Assembly: GCA_963792405.1 (NCBI GenBank)
Contig: CAWBVU010000006.1
Span: 62,001-126,000 of the forward strand
Reading direction: 5' to 3'
Length of the DNA stretch: 64,000 nucleotides
Origin: SZUA-442 sp963792405
GTDB taxonomy: Bacteria; Actinomycetota; Acidimicrobiia; Spongiisociales; UBA5794
This document shows, in pieces, positions 43,288 through 51,878 of this stretch. Made by a program: the position numbers and the translations under genes. The first letter of the stretch is position 1; each line of letters begins with the position of its first letter. The notes below the pieces were generated by a model. That model had not been told where the DNA came from, did no database searches, and saw only the letters and a program-made list of their open reading frames with translations.

Positions 43288-43968
43288 GTGTGGGGAGGGC
43301 GTGGGCTGGACCGCAGGATCCCGCAGGTCGATGACCACCTGGCCGCCATCGGAGAGGATCACCTTCGCGTCGGCAAGGGCCCGAGGATCGACGTCGCCGA
43401 GCAGGGAACGTAGCCGACCGACGCGGGAGAGGATGTCCTCGCGCTCGCGCTCGGCATCGGACCGGATCCTGCGTGCTACCCCCCTCGCCTCGTCGAGCAC
43501 CCGATCGGACTCGGCGATGCGCACCGCGGCGGTCTGTTCGGCCTGGCTCACGAGGTCGGCGGCGGCTGCCTCCGCTTCCGCGACCCGTCGCTCGGCGTCA
43601 GCCTTGATGGCCTCTGCCCTGCTCTCGGCCTCGGCGACGATCGCGGCGGCGGACCGTGCGACATCGGGCGTCGAGCCGTCTCCGTGGCGTGCGGTCGCGA
43701 GGATCTCTGCGGCCTCCCTCTTCGCCTCCTCGATGATCGCGGCACGGGCGGCGTGCGTGTCCTCGATGTGGCGCTCCAGTACGTCGTTGAGGGCGTCGAG
43801 CTGCTCCTGCGACTTGGCGGCCTTCGCCCTTGCGATGGCGAGCTGCTCCTCGAGGGACGCCATGTCCGCCGCCACCTCTGCGAGGAAGGCGATGACCTCG
43901 TCGCGGTCATACCCGCGCAACGCGGTCGTGAACCGCCGTTCCTGGATCACACGTGCCGACGTCGCCAT
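43282..43968 (-). CDS. DivIVA-domain coiled-coil protein
   Basis: This 228-residue protein has the DivIVA-type short motif RFTTALRGYDRDEVIAFLAEVAADM at residues 12-36, followed by a long Ala/Glu/Arg-rich coiled coil from about 38 to 185. Such proteins mark negatively curved membrane at poles or septa and help polar growth or division. It is smaller than Wag31 and lacks its N-terminal signature in full, so it is a DivIVA-like paralogue rather than the main one. GAGGAGGGCGG precedes the ATG at 43968. Confidence 0.82.
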   Translation of the reverse strand: MATSARVIQERRFTTALRGYDRDEVIAFLAEVAADMASLEEQLAIARAKAAKSQEQLDALNDVLERHIEDTHAARAAIIEEAKREAAEILATARHGDGSTPDVARSAAAIVAEAESRAEAIKADAERRVAEAEAAAADLVSQAEQTAAVRIAESDRVLDEARGVARRIRSDAEREREDILSRVGRLRSLLGDVDPRALADAKVILSDGGQVVIDLRDPAVQPTPSPHG

Positions 43969-44065
43969 TCCCGCCCTCCTCGATTCGAAGCCTGTGCCCA
44001 GTGTACACCATGTGGACACCGTGCGTGGGCAAGTGACCACAGTGAGGAGGGTCAGTTCGCGCCGA

Positions 44066-44087
44066 ACGGCCCCGTCCCGGGGGCCGT
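44066..44087. terminator. Terminator hairpin after the 56-residue gene
   Basis: ACGGCCCCG and CGGGGGCCGT form a strong stem with one bulged G and a TCC loop. It lies 29 bases beyond the stop of the minus-strand gene at 44116. Confidence 0.5.
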
Positions 44088-44115
44088 GTCGACATCCGCA
44101 CCGTGCGGGCGGGGC

Positions 44116-44286
44116 TCAGCGCTTGTTGGTGCCGTACGCCATGTTGCGGAGCCGCTGCTCGACGAGGTCGGCGTCGTCGTGGTCCGTGGGTCGGCCCAGT
44201 ACCGACTTCATTCGGTCGTTCACGGCCTCGTCGTACTCGCGGTCGGCCCGTCGATCGTCCGCTGTGGAGCGCCTGAACAGTTTCAT
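44116..44286 (-). CDS. Hypothetical 56-residue charged protein
   Basis: This is a very small, highly charged protein (MKLFRRSTADDRRADREYDE, then a helix with DLVEQRLRNMAYG). I do not recognise a family. It has no hydrophobic segment. Support comes from the ATG at 44286, the strong hairpin just after its stop, and a same-strand neighbour 64 bases upstream with a similar basic end. Confidence 0.45.
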   Translation of the reverse strand: MKLFRRSTADDRRADREYDEAVNDRMKSVLGRPTDHDDADLVEQRLRNMAYGTNKR

Positions 44287-44350
44287 GGCCGGGGTATCGG
44301 CACGAGGGCGGTGGAACTTGAGTGCTTTTCGTCCATCGGCGATCGAGTCC

Positions 44351-44659
44351 CTAGCGCCGAAGGAAGCGTCGGAGCTTGTCACCGACCGTGTCGCGGTCGG
44401 TGTACTCGGGCCTCGGGAGGAGGTTGCGTCGATGGGCGTCGCTCATGCCCCCACCGGACTTCGGAAGCGACCCACTGTTGCGCTGGTAGAACGACGGCGC
44501 CGTGTTGACGGGTATGTCGTCGTCGTCGACCACCGCACGCGGTGCCGGGGTGATGAGGGGAAGGGGCGGTGCCCCGATGGTGGGCAGCTCGATCACCTGT
44601 GCGAAGTGATCGAGCTGGTCCTCGGGGAGGAGAGGCTCGGTGGCATTGTGCGTGGACAT
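44351..44659 (-). CDS. Hypothetical 102-residue protein
   Basis: This protein is Pro-rich and probably largely disordered: TEPLLPEDQLDHFAQVIELP, a PLPLITPAP stretch, an acidic DDDDIPVN, and a basic end, DKLRRFLRR. No family is recognised. AAAGGG precedes the ATG at 44659. The frame continues upstream to 44830, but that part overlaps the divergent promoter and is unlike protein. Confidence 0.5.
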   Translation of the reverse strand: MSTHNATEPLLPEDQLDHFAQVIELPTIGAPPLPLITPAPRAVVDDDDIPVNTAPSFYQRNSGSLPKSGGGMSDAHRRNLLPRPEYTDRDTVGDKLRRFLRR

Positions 44660-44839
44660 GAAGAACCCTTTCGAACGTCCGCGCCCTCCCGATGTTCCCC
44701 ACAAGGTTCCCAAGCCTGCTGCCAGACTATCGGCCATGGCGAATCCGCCAAGAAGGGTTTCGCGCCGTGCCGCCGTGACTAGATATCCCTGATCCCATCG
44801 TGGACGGATGTTGCGGGCGCGACCCGCCATACTCGGCCC

Positions 44840-45364
44840 ATGGACGTGCGTGGCTTCGTCGACAACATCGTGAGCGCGGCCGTGCTCGATGTCGACTTCT
44901 ACCGCAGGGCTGAGGAATCGGCGTCCCTCAACAGGCAGGTGGCGCTGGTCGTCACCTTCGCCAGCGTCCTCGCCGGCATCGGTGCCGCCGTCGCCGTCGA
45001 GGCCAGCGTTCCTCTCGGCGCCGTCGCCGGCATGGTGACGGGTGTGATCGGATGGCTGGTGTGGTCCGCCATCTCCCTGTTCATCGGCACGAGGTTCCTC
45101 GGCGGGACCGCCGACTTCGGTGAGATGTCGCGGGTGATCGGCTACGCGCTCGCCCCGATCGGCATCGGGGTCGTGCCGTGGCTGGGCTTCGTCGGTGCCT
45201 TGTGGTCGCTCGCCGCTGCGGCGATCGCGATCCGTGAGGGCCTCGATGTGTCGACCTGGAGGGCACTGGCATCCACAGCCGTCGGCTGGGCCGCCTGGCT
45301 CCTGCTGTCGGTCGCCGCCAATGCGCTTCTCGGGACCGGCGTCGACCCCCTCTGGCCGTTCTGA
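44840..45364 (+). CDS. Yip1-domain-like membrane protein
   Basis: This 174-residue protein has about 35 hydrophilic residues, then five hydrophobic segments, with GEMSRVIGYALAPIGIGVVPWLG in the middle. That layout and the GYALAP motif match bacterial Yip1-domain proteins, which have no defined function. The ATG follows closely a divergent promoter region. It is convergent with the flippase-like gene. Confidence 0.75.
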   Translation: MDVRGFVDNIVSAAVLDVDFYRRAEESASLNRQVALVVTFASVLAGIGAAVAVEASVPLGAVAGMVTGVIGWLVWSAISLFIGTRFLGGTADFGEMSRVIGYALAPIGIGVVPWLGFVGALWSLAAAAIAIREGLDVSTWRALASTAVGWAAWLLLSVAANALLGTGVDPLWPF

Positions 45365-45376
45365 GTGGACCCGCCG

Positions 45377-46498
45377 TCAGGTCTGGGCACGCGGTGCCGA
45401 GCGCCAGTCCCTCCGCCATGAGCGGTTGAACCGCCAGAACACCCATGTCCCCATTCCGATCGGGATCGGCGGGAAGAGGCTGAGGGCCCGGAACAGGAGC
45501 ACCCCTGCGGCGATCAGGGCGGTGTCCACGGGGACGCCGGGGTTGGTCGTGGTCCACCCGAGGTTGAGGAGCCCGATCCATCCGAGGTCGACGAGGCCGA
45601 GCCCCCCGGGGCTGACGGGGATCATCACCAGGAACCGCCCCAGGGCGAACGAGAGGACGACCCACGGGACGGGGACCTCGTCAGGCGTCACCCCGACGGC
45701 GTAGACGGAGGCGGTGTAGAGGCCTGCCATCGCCATGTGGTTGCCGACCGTCGCGGCGGTGAGCCGCCCGGTGTGGTGGTCGAGCACGCGGCGCAGGTCA
45801 TCGCGGAACTGCAACACCGATGCCTGGGCGTTCGGGGGCTCGCGCTTGAGCCAATGGGCGACCCTCGTCACGACCGACTCCACCCACCGTGCGACAGTGT
45901 GGGCGAACCGGTCCGAGCGCAGGACCGTGGCCAACAGCCAGATCGAGAACGCCACCCAGAGGGCCCCTCCGATGCTGACGATCCACATCCACGGGAGCGC
46001 CGTGGCGAAGATGGCGATGGCGACCACGGCGAGCACGGGGAGCGCGATCCTCGCATACCAGTCCCACACGCCCGCAGCCAGGAGCGCCGCGGAGACCGCT
46101 TCGGGGCGGAATCCCCACGACAGGTACATCGCGTAGTTGACGGCGACGGCGATCGCGCCGCCGGATGGGAGCGAGTTGGTGATCGCCGTGCCTGCCATGT
46201 GGTTGACGAAGGCCTCCTTGAACCTCAACGACCGCAGGACTGTCGTCAGGACGATGGGATATGCGACGAGGAACCACACCGACATCACCGCGAGGACGAC
46301 CCACCATCCCGGCGGGATGTTCGACACGTACTCGACCATGGACCGGTAGTCGGCGAACTGCGGGATGACGAAGCCGAACACCAGCACGAGGACGGCGATC
46401 GTCACGACCGCGGAGATCACCTGCTTCCACCATGGACGCGAGTGGTGTGGGACCGCGGCGTCGTCGACGTGCTCGCTCACCGCGCCGTCGTCGCTCAC
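45377..46498 (-). CDS. Lysylphosphatidylglycerol-synthase-like TM protein (UPF0104)
   Basis: This 373-residue protein has a short cytosolic N-terminus, then eight or so hydrophobic segments. The family motif AITNSLPSGGAIAVAVNYAMYLSWG near residue 105 and LGRFLVMIPVSPGGLGLVDLGW near residue 270 place it in the UPF0104/LPG_synthase_TM group of flippase-like proteins. The C-terminal aminoacyl-transfer domain is absent. It probably moves a lipid or polymer precursor. GTG 46498 overlaps the SDR stop by four bases. Confidence 0.87.
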   Translation of the reverse strand: MSDDGAVSEHVDDAAVPHHSRPWWKQVISAVVTIAVLVLVFGFVIPQFADYRSMVEYVSNIPPGWWVVLAVMSVWFLVAYPIVLTTVLRSLRFKEAFVNHMAGTAITNSLPSGGAIAVAVNYAMYLSWGFRPEAVSAALLAAGVWDWYARIALPVLAVVAIAIFATALPWMWIVSIGGALWVAFSIWLLATVLRSDRFAHTVARWVESVVTRVAHWLKREPPNAQASVLQFRDDLRRVLDHHTGRLTAATVGNHMAMAGLYTASVYAVGVTPDEVPVPWVVLSFALGRFLVMIPVSPGGLGLVDLGWIGLLNLGWTTTNPGVPVDTALIAAGVLLFRALSLFPPIPIGMGTWVFWRFNRSWRRDWRSAPRAQT

Positions 46499-47394
46499 AG
46501 CGGGTCCTCCTCGGCGCCCGCTGCCGCGAGCTGTTCGCTGAGGTCCCACAGGCGTCGCGCCTGGTCGTCATCGCGCGCCCACCGGCTGGATCGACCGACC
46601 TGTCGGCCGTCGAAGTATGCACCGTTCGGCTCAGCGGGATCCGGCGACGTCGCGAGCCAGACGATCGTGTCCGCTCCCTCCTCGGGGCTGAGCATGCGCC
46701 AACCGAACAGGCGATAGGCGATCGCCGTGAGCAGCGAGTCGCCTCCTCGTCCGATCGAGGTTCTCACGAGGCCCGGGTGGGCGGCATAGGCGTGGATCCC
46801 CCTCGAGCCGAAGCGCCTCGCCAGTTCACGCGCATGGAGGATGTTGGCGAGCTTCGAGTGGCCGTAGACCTCCCAGATGCGGTACCGGTCGCGATGTGTC
46901 GGGTCGTCGAACCGGATGCCCTCCTTCGCCCAGCCGTGCCCCGAGGATGCGACGTCGATGACGCGCGACGGGGCGCCCGACTCGAGGAGGGGCAGCAGCA
47001 GGGTCGTGAGGATGAACGGGCCGAGGTGGTTCGTGGCGAACGTGAGCTCGACGCCGTCAGGGGTCGTCCTCCTCGTGTCGAACGCCGTCCCTGCGTTGTT
47101 GACCAGGACGGCGAGGTCGTCGTGCCCATGTCGGTAGGTCGCCGCCGCATCCTCGATCGACGTGCGATCGGTCAGATCGAGCACCAACGACTCGACGTGC
47201 CCACCCGTCGTCTCGGCGATCGCACGCGCCGCGCTCGATGCCCTGGATGGGTCGCGTGAGGTGATCGTGACGTTGGCGCCAGCCGCCGCGAGGGCGGTGG
47301 CGGTGGCACGGCCGATGCCGGAGCTCCCCCCGGTGACGATCACGTTGCGGTCCTCGATGCTCCAGCTCACGACGGGTGAGGCTACCCGCGCCAC
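46495..47394 (-). CDS. Short-chain dehydrogenase (retinol-dehydrogenase-like)
   Basis: This 299-residue SDR has GGSSGIG for cofactor, VLVNNAGTAFD, the Ser in VASSGHG and Tyr-x3-Lys in EVYGHSKLAN. The YGHSKLANILHARELARR stretch is typical of the retinol/WW-oxidoreductase-like SDRs. GTG 47394 has GAGGAG six bases upstream; GTG 47370 is an alternative. It is coupled to the flippase-like gene and divergent from the two-component system, so its promoter region is shared. Confidence 0.88.
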   Translation of the reverse strand: MARVASPVVSWSIEDRNVIVTGGSSGIGRATATALAAAGANVTITSRDPSRASSAARAIAETTGGHVESLVLDLTDRTSIEDAAATYRHGHDDLAVLVNNAGTAFDTRRTTPDGVELTFATNHLGPFILTTLLLPLLESGAPSRVIDVASSGHGWAKEGIRFDDPTHRDRYRIWEVYGHSKLANILHARELARRFGSRGIHAYAAHPGLVRTSIGRGGDSLLTAIAYRLFGWRMLSPEEGADTIVWLATSPDPAEPNGAYFDGRQVGRSSRWARDDDQARRLWDLSEQLAAAGAEEDPL

Positions 47395-47403
47395 GCGTGA
47401 CTC

Positions 47404-47430
47404 CTCATCGTGTTCTCATGCAGTCTTCAT
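47404..47430 (+). promoter_or_regulatory. Three 11-bp-spaced direct repeats upstream of the response regulator
   Basis: CTCAT at 47404, CTCAT at 47415 and TTCAT at 47426 lie exactly 11 bases apart, one DNA turn, in the same orientation. OmpR/PhoP-type regulators bind such direct repeats. The array ends 34 bases before the regulator ATG. Confidence 0.6.
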
Positions 47431-47464
47431 CGGACACCGATGCGCACGCCGTACGATGGGGCGG

Positions 47465-48154
47465 ATGGAACCCGGCGCTTCCCGCATCCTCGTCGTCGAG
47501 GACGACCACGCCGTCCGTGACGCGCTCGAGCGCGCCCTCGGGTACGAGGGATACGACGTCGAGACCGCGACGGACGGTGCCATGGCGCTCTCGGCGCTGC
47601 GGGTTTCGACCAGGGACCTCGTGATCCTCGACGTGATGATGCCTCACCTCGACGGCATCGAGACGTGCAGGCGCATCCACGCGTCTGGTGACACGATCCC
47701 GATCCTCATGCTCACGGCGAAGGTCACGGTCGGTGACCGGGTCGAAGGGCTCGATGCCGGCGCCGACGACTACATGGTCAAGCCGTTCGCCCTCGACGAG
47801 CTCCTCGCGAGGATCAGGGCGCTGCTCCGCCGCTCCACGGGCGACGTCTCGAGCATCCTGCGCGTCGAGGATCTCGTCGTCGATCCGAAGGCGAGGACCG
47901 CCGCCAGGGCGGACCGTGGCCTCGAGCTGACGAAGACCGAGTTCGACCTCCTGCTGCTCCTCGCAAGGGCCCCTGGCATCGTCCTCGGCAGGGACACCAT
48001 CTACGAGGAGATCTGGGGTATCGACTTCATCACCTCGTCGAATTCGCTCGACGTCTACATCGGCTACCTCCGCCGCAAGTTGGAGGCGGGCGGCGAGCCG
48101 CGGCTCATCCACACCGTGCGAGGCGTCGGATACGTGCTGCGGTCGAGCCCGTGA
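47465..48154 (+). CDS. OmpR/PhoB-family response regulator
   Basis: This 229-residue protein has a receiver domain with the acidic pair VVEDDH, phospho-acceptor in LVILDVMMPHLDG and the conserved Lys in MVKPFALDELL. The winged-helix output domain has LTKTEFDLLLLLARAPG and VYIGYLRRKLEAGGEPRLIHTVRGVGYVL. The ATG at 47465 starts the recognisable domain. It overlaps the kinase start (GTGA) and carries its own likely binding array upstream. Confidence 0.93.
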   Translation: MEPGASRILVVEDDHAVRDALERALGYEGYDVETATDGAMALSALRVSTRDLVILDVMMPHLDGIETCRRIHASGDTIPILMLTAKVTVGDRVEGLDAGADDYMVKPFALDELLARIRALLRRSTGDVSSILRVEDLVVDPKARTAARADRGLELTKTEFDLLLLLARAPGIVLGRDTIYEEIWGIDFITSSNSLDVYIGYLRRKLEAGGEPRLIHTVRGVGYVLRSSP

Positions 48155-49500
48155 CGATCCGCCGCCGCATCACGACCGCCGCGGCCACCGCCGTGGCGAT
48201 CACGGTGGTCATCTTCTCCATCGGTGCGTTCCTCGCCGCCCGCCAGCAAGTGCTCAATCCCATCGACGAGAGCCTCCTCGAGCGGGCCCATGCGATCGCC
48301 GACATCCCCCTGGGTGACATTCGGCAGCCCGACGGCGGGCTCCGGCGGCTTGGCAACGTCATCCTGCGATCCAGGCCGGGGGAATTCGACGCCGTCTACT
48401 ACCAGATCTCGTTCCCGAATGGTTCGACCGTGAATATCGGTGACGAGGACCTCATCCTGCCGTCGCCGCCCGTCGGCACCGTGCGGGCAGGGCAGGGTGC
48501 GCTGTGGTCCGTCCGCGTCGATGGCGTCCATCTGAGGGTCGCGACCGTCTTCCAGCAGGGCTCCGAGGCCTATGTCCAGATCGCCAGGCCGCTGACCGAG
48601 GCCGACCAGTCGCTCCGGAGGTTCGCCGTGGTCCTCGCCTTCGGGAGCGTCTTCGGTGTCGCCATCGCGATCGGCCTCGGCATCCTGGTCTCGCGCAATG
48701 CCGTGCAGCCCCTCGCCGACCTCCGCGACGACGTCTCGGGAATCGCTGGGGGGACGGGGAGCGACGTGCGCCTCCCCGTCGCCGGGGACGACGAGGTCGC
48801 AGGCCTCGCAAGGGCCTTCAACGAGCTCCTCGACAAGTTGGACGCCTCGAAGGCCCAGCAGGTCAGGCTCGTCAGGGACGCGGGCCACGAGCTCCGCACC
48901 CCGCTGACCGCCCTTCGGATGAACCTCGAGGTCCTGCAGCGGCACGATGTGGAGGATGGCGCGCGGGCCGCAATCCTCGAGGCTGCCCACGACGAGGTCG
49001 AGGAACTGACCGACCTCGTCAGCGAGATCGTCGATCTCGCCACCGACCGCTACGAGGAGGAGCCGCGTGCGGAGGTCGCACTCCGTGACGTCGTGGTGAA
49101 CGTGGCGCGCCGACAGGAGCGTCGCAACGGCAGGGCGATCGAGGTCTCCTCGGACGGATCGGTCGTGATGGGCAGGCCCGAGGCCCTCGAGCGGGCCGTC
49201 GCGAACCTCGTGGCGAATGCCGACGCGTGGTCCCCCACCGACGGGATCATCGAGATCGCGGTCGCAGAAGGCACGGTCTCGGTGTCGGATCACGGTCCCG
49301 GCATCGCCCCGAAGGACCTGCCCCACCTCTTCGAGCGCTTCTACCGCTCCGACGTGGCGAGGTCGAAGCCGGGATCGGGCCTCGGCCTCTCCATCGTGGA
49401 CCAGATCGTCTCGGACCACCACGGGACGGTGTTCGCACGCAACCGTGACGATGGCGACGGTGCGGTGGTGGGCTTCTCCCTCCCGACCATCGACGACTGA
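48151..49500 (+). CDS. Membrane sensor histidine kinase
   Basis: In this 449-residue kinase a first membrane segment at about 10-30 is followed by an extracytoplasmic sensor domain, a second segment near 150-170 and a HAMP region (QPLADLRDDVSGIAGG). The HisKA helix has DAGHELRTPLTALRMNLEVL, and the ATPase domain has VANLVANADAWSP, DHGPGIAPKDL and SGLGLSIVDQIV. It should sense an envelope signal and phosphorylate the coupled regulator. The overall layout is like MprB/CseC-type kinases. Confidence 0.93.
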   Translation: MTIRRRITTAAATAVAITVVIFSIGAFLAARQQVLNPIDESLLERAHAIADIPLGDIRQPDGGLRRLGNVILRSRPGEFDAVYYQISFPNGSTVNIGDEDLILPSPPVGTVRAGQGALWSVRVDGVHLRVATVFQQGSEAYVQIARPLTEADQSLRRFAVVLAFGSVFGVAIAIGLGILVSRNAVQPLADLRDDVSGIAGGTGSDVRLPVAGDDEVAGLARAFNELLDKLDASKAQQVRLVRDAGHELRTPLTALRMNLEVLQRHDVEDGARAAILEAAHDEVEELTDLVSEIVDLATDRYEEEPRAEVALRDVVVNVARRQERRNGRAIEVSSDGSVVMGRPEALERAVANLVANADAWSPTDGIIEIAVAEGTVSVSDHGPGIAPKDLPHLFERFYRSDVARSKPGSGLGLSIVDQIVSDHHGTVFARNRDDGDGAVVGFSLPTIDD

Positions 49501-49555
49501 CGCCGGCGGCCCGGACCGCGCGCTCCGGAGGTGGCCCCGATCGCCCCGCAGGACT

Positions 49556-49582
49556 CTCATCTGCTTCTCATCGCCCGCTCAC
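49556..49582 (+). promoter_or_regulatory. Three 11-bp-spaced direct repeats upstream of the secreted protein
   Basis: CTCAT at 49556, CTCAT at 49567 and CTCAC at 49578 repeat with the same 11-base period and orientation as the array before the response regulator. It ends 60 bases before the secreted-protein ATG, so the same regulator probably controls both. Confidence 0.6.
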
Positions 49583-49642
49583 GTGGTTCCGAGGGCCGCA
49601 TGTGACGCTGACGAGGTCATCGAACACCGAAAGGAGGAAGTG

Positions 49643-50155
49643 ATGAAGAAGATCATCGCTTCGGTCGCTGCGGCAGGGATCCTCGTCACGGGAGCCTTCA
49701 CCGCATCTGCACTGGTCGGCGCTCCCGCAGGGGCGCAGACGATCGACGTCGCCACGAGCGACACGACGGGTCCCGACGAGATCGGGCCGAGGGAGGAGGC
49801 ACTCGACGAGGTGCTCGCAGGTCTCGTCGCAGACGACATCCTCACCCAGGCGCAGTCCGACGAGGTCAAGGCGCGGCTGGTGGCCAAGCACGAGGAACTC
49901 CGTGCCGAGCGCCAGGAGCGTCGCGAGGAGCGACGCACCGTGCGCGACCAGATCCGTGGGTTCCTCGAGGACGACGTGATCTCCTCCGACGAGCTCGCCC
50001 AGCTCCCCGAGGACCATCCCCTTCGCAACGACGACGGCGTCTTCGGTGACGCGCTCGCCGATGGGCAGATCACGAGGGACGAGCTCGAGGAGATCCACGA
50101 GGGACGCCTGGAGGGCTGGCGGAGGGGCTTTGCGAGGTCCGACACGAACGCCTGA
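49643..50155 (+). CDS. Secreted helical protein, probable two-component target
   Basis: This 170-residue protein has a signal peptide (MKKIIASVAAAGILVTGAFT, cleavage near AGAQT), then helices: DEVLAGLVADDILTQAQSDE, a strongly charged RQERREERRTVRDQIRG stretch and two SDEL/TRDELEEI helices. No family is recognised; the layout recalls small periplasmic or wall stress proteins. AAAGGAGG precedes the ATG. The regulatory array upstream and the coupled kinase suggest that it is made in response to envelope stress. Confidence 0.8.
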   Translation: MKKIIASVAAAGILVTGAFTASALVGAPAGAQTIDVATSDTTGPDEIGPREEALDEVLAGLVADDILTQAQSDEVKARLVAKHEELRAERQERREERRTVRDQIRGFLEDDVISSDELAQLPEDHPLRNDDGVFGDALADGQITRDELEEIHEGRLEGWRRGFARSDTNA

Positions 50156-50195
50156 CCATCACCACCTCCCCAGGTGGGAGGCGTCGCCTCCGCAT

Positions 50196-50223
50196 GGACG
50201 CCCGGTCACCCGGCCGGGCGTCC
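50196..50223. terminator. Terminator hairpin between convergent genes
   Basis: GGACGCCCGG pairs perfectly with CCGGGCGTCC across an eight-base loop. It follows the secreted-protein gene and contains the stop codon of the convergent DUF1992 gene in its loop. Confidence 0.65.
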
Positions 50224-50565
50224 TGCGCGTCGGTCGAGCAGCCAGATCTCCGACACTTCCTCGACACGCAATCGTGGGGGTGCCCCCTCGTTCCACCGCC
50301 GAGCCACCCGATTGGCCTCCGCGAGGCGACGCCTCGCCGTCGCCAGGTCGGGGGACGAGATCGCATCCGCGAGGATTGCGGCACGGCGCTGCTCGATCTC
50401 GGTGAGGGCGTCGGGGAGTCCCTCACGAGTGAGGAACGCCTTCACCCACCAGTCGGGGTCGTCGTCGAGATCTCCGAGCGGCTCTCCAAGGCCCTCCTCC
50501 GGCACCAGCTCGCCGCGAGCGAGCGCCTCCGAGATCAGCCTCTCCGCGTAGCCTTCGCCCTCCAT
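50206..50565 (-). CDS. DUF1992 (DnaJ-C28-like) domain protein
   Basis: This 119-residue protein has the DUF1992 core YAERLISEALARGELVPEEG, GLGEPLG, followed by two helices (TEIEQRRAAILADAI and ARRRLAEANRVARRWN). The conserved domain occurs alone in bacteria and attached to DnaJ-C28 in eukaryotes; its job is unknown. I chose the ATG at 50565; the upstream frame is unlike protein. It is divergent from the glycerate kinase gene by 41 bases. Confidence 0.82.
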   Translation of the reverse strand: MEGEGYAERLISEALARGELVPEEGLGEPLGDLDDDPDWWVKAFLTREGLPDALTEIEQRRAAILADAISSPDLATARRRLAEANRVARRWNEGAPPRLRVEEVSEIWLLDRRAGRPAG

Positions 50566-50606
50566 TCGTGGAAGCGTACGCGCCTGCCGCGACAGCGAGG
50601 AGGACG

Positions 50607-51878
50607 GTGGACCGCAACAGGATGATCGAGGCCTATCGGGCGGCATTGCGCGCCTGCGATCCGGCCGCGGCGGTCCTTCGCGTCGTCGACTTCGACGGTG
50701 GGCGGCTCACGGTGGGCGACGCGACGTTCGACCGTGTCGACCCGAGTGACGTCGTCGTGATCGGCCTTGGGAAGGCCGCTGCCTCCATGGCTCGTGGCGT
50801 GGCGGGTGTCGTCGACGTCGAGCGCGGCCTCGTGGTCAGTGACCACGAGGAGCCGTGCCCCGTCGAGCTGGCCGTCGGCGACCACCCGATTCCGGGAGCG
50901 GGCAGCCTCGCCGCCGGACGGCGACTGCTCGACACGGTGCGCGCCACGCGACCCACGGATGTCGTGGTGTTCCTCATCTCCGGCGGTGGGTCCGCCGTGG
51001 CGGAGGCCCCGACTCCCGGTGTCGGCATGGATGACATCGCCGCCTTGAACAGGGTCCTGACGACGACCGCGATGCCCATCACCGAGATCAACGAGGTGAG
51101 GAGCGCCGCTTCGATGATCAAGGGAGGACGCCTCGCGTCCGTCGCAGGGACGACGCGTATGGCGACGCTGATCCTCTCGGACGTGGTGGGTGGGGACGCC
51201 GTGCACGTTGCGTCAGGTCCGACGATCGGGCACGGCCTCGGCTCCGGCGCACGGTCCGTGATCGCTCGCCGCGGGTTGGCCGGACTGCTTCCCGGGCCGG
51301 TGCTCGAGGCCGTCCGGCGGAGCACACCCGTCGACGGCGACCCGGGCCCGTGGACCGTCGTCGCATCCCCGGACGTCGCCGCGCGTGCGGCGGCATCATC
51401 CCTGCGGGATGCCGGATGCCGCGTCGAGGTGCGGGATCACCCGCTCGAGGGCCCCGTCGGTGACGCAGTCGCGGCGATGCTTGCCGCCGTTCCCGTCGGC
51501 GGTGTCGTCGTGGCCGCGGGTGAGGTGGTGGTCAGCGTCGAAGGCGTCGGCACCGGGGGCCGCAATCAGCACGCCGCGCTGCTCGCCGCCCGCCAGATCC
51601 GCGGTGGAGGCACCACGTTCGGGGCATTCGCCACCGACGGCAGGGACGGTCCCACACGGGCCGCGGGCGCCATCGTCGACGGTGGGACATGGGGACGCAT
51701 CACCGATGCGGGGGTGGACGGGGACGCCGCGTTGGAGCGCTTCGACTCGACGACGGCGCTGGGAGCCGTGGGAGCACTCGTGCTCGTCGGCCCCACGGGG
51801 ACGAATGTGGCCGACCTGTGGATCGCAGCCCGTCAGCCGTCGATCCCGTCGAGGAAGTCGGAGACCGCCGCCTCGTAG
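50607..51878 (+). CDS. Glycerate 2-kinase (GckA/MOFRL family)
   Basis: This 423-residue protein is a DUF4147/MOFRL glycerate kinase. VVVIGLGKAAASMARG, VFLISGGGSA, NEVRSAASMIKGGRLA, LILSDVVGGD and the C-terminal TGGRNQHAALLAA and FATDGRDGPTRAAGA are all present. It phosphorylates D-glycerate with ATP, feeding serine or glyoxylate carbon into glycolysis. GTG 50607 has GAGGAGGA just upstream. Its last 46 bases overlap the convergent hydrolase gene. Confidence 0.9.
   Translation: MDRNRMIEAYRAALRACDPAAAVLRVVDFDGGRLTVGDATFDRVDPSDVVVIGLGKAAASMARGVAGVVDVERGLVVSDHEEPCPVELAVGDHPIPGAGSLAAGRRLLDTVRATRPTDVVVFLISGGGSAVAEAPTPGVGMDDIAALNRVLTTTAMPITEINEVRSAASMIKGGRLASVAGTTRMATLILSDVVGGDAVHVASGPTIGHGLGSGARSVIARRGLAGLLPGPVLEAVRRSTPVDGDPGPWTVVASPDVAARAAASSLRDAGCRVEVRDHPLEGPVGDAVAAMLAAVPVGGVVVAAGEVVVSVEGVGTGGRNQHAALLAARQIRGGGTTFGAFATDGRDGPTRAAGAIVDGGTWGRITDAGVDGDAALERFDSTTALGAVGALVLVGPTGTNVADLWIAARQPSIPSRKSETAAS

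Noticed and set aside
44001..44020. GTGTACACC/GTGGACACC direct repeat upstream of the DivIVA-like gene
   Set aside because: Two imperfect nine-base copies without a known regulator nearby; too weak to call a site.
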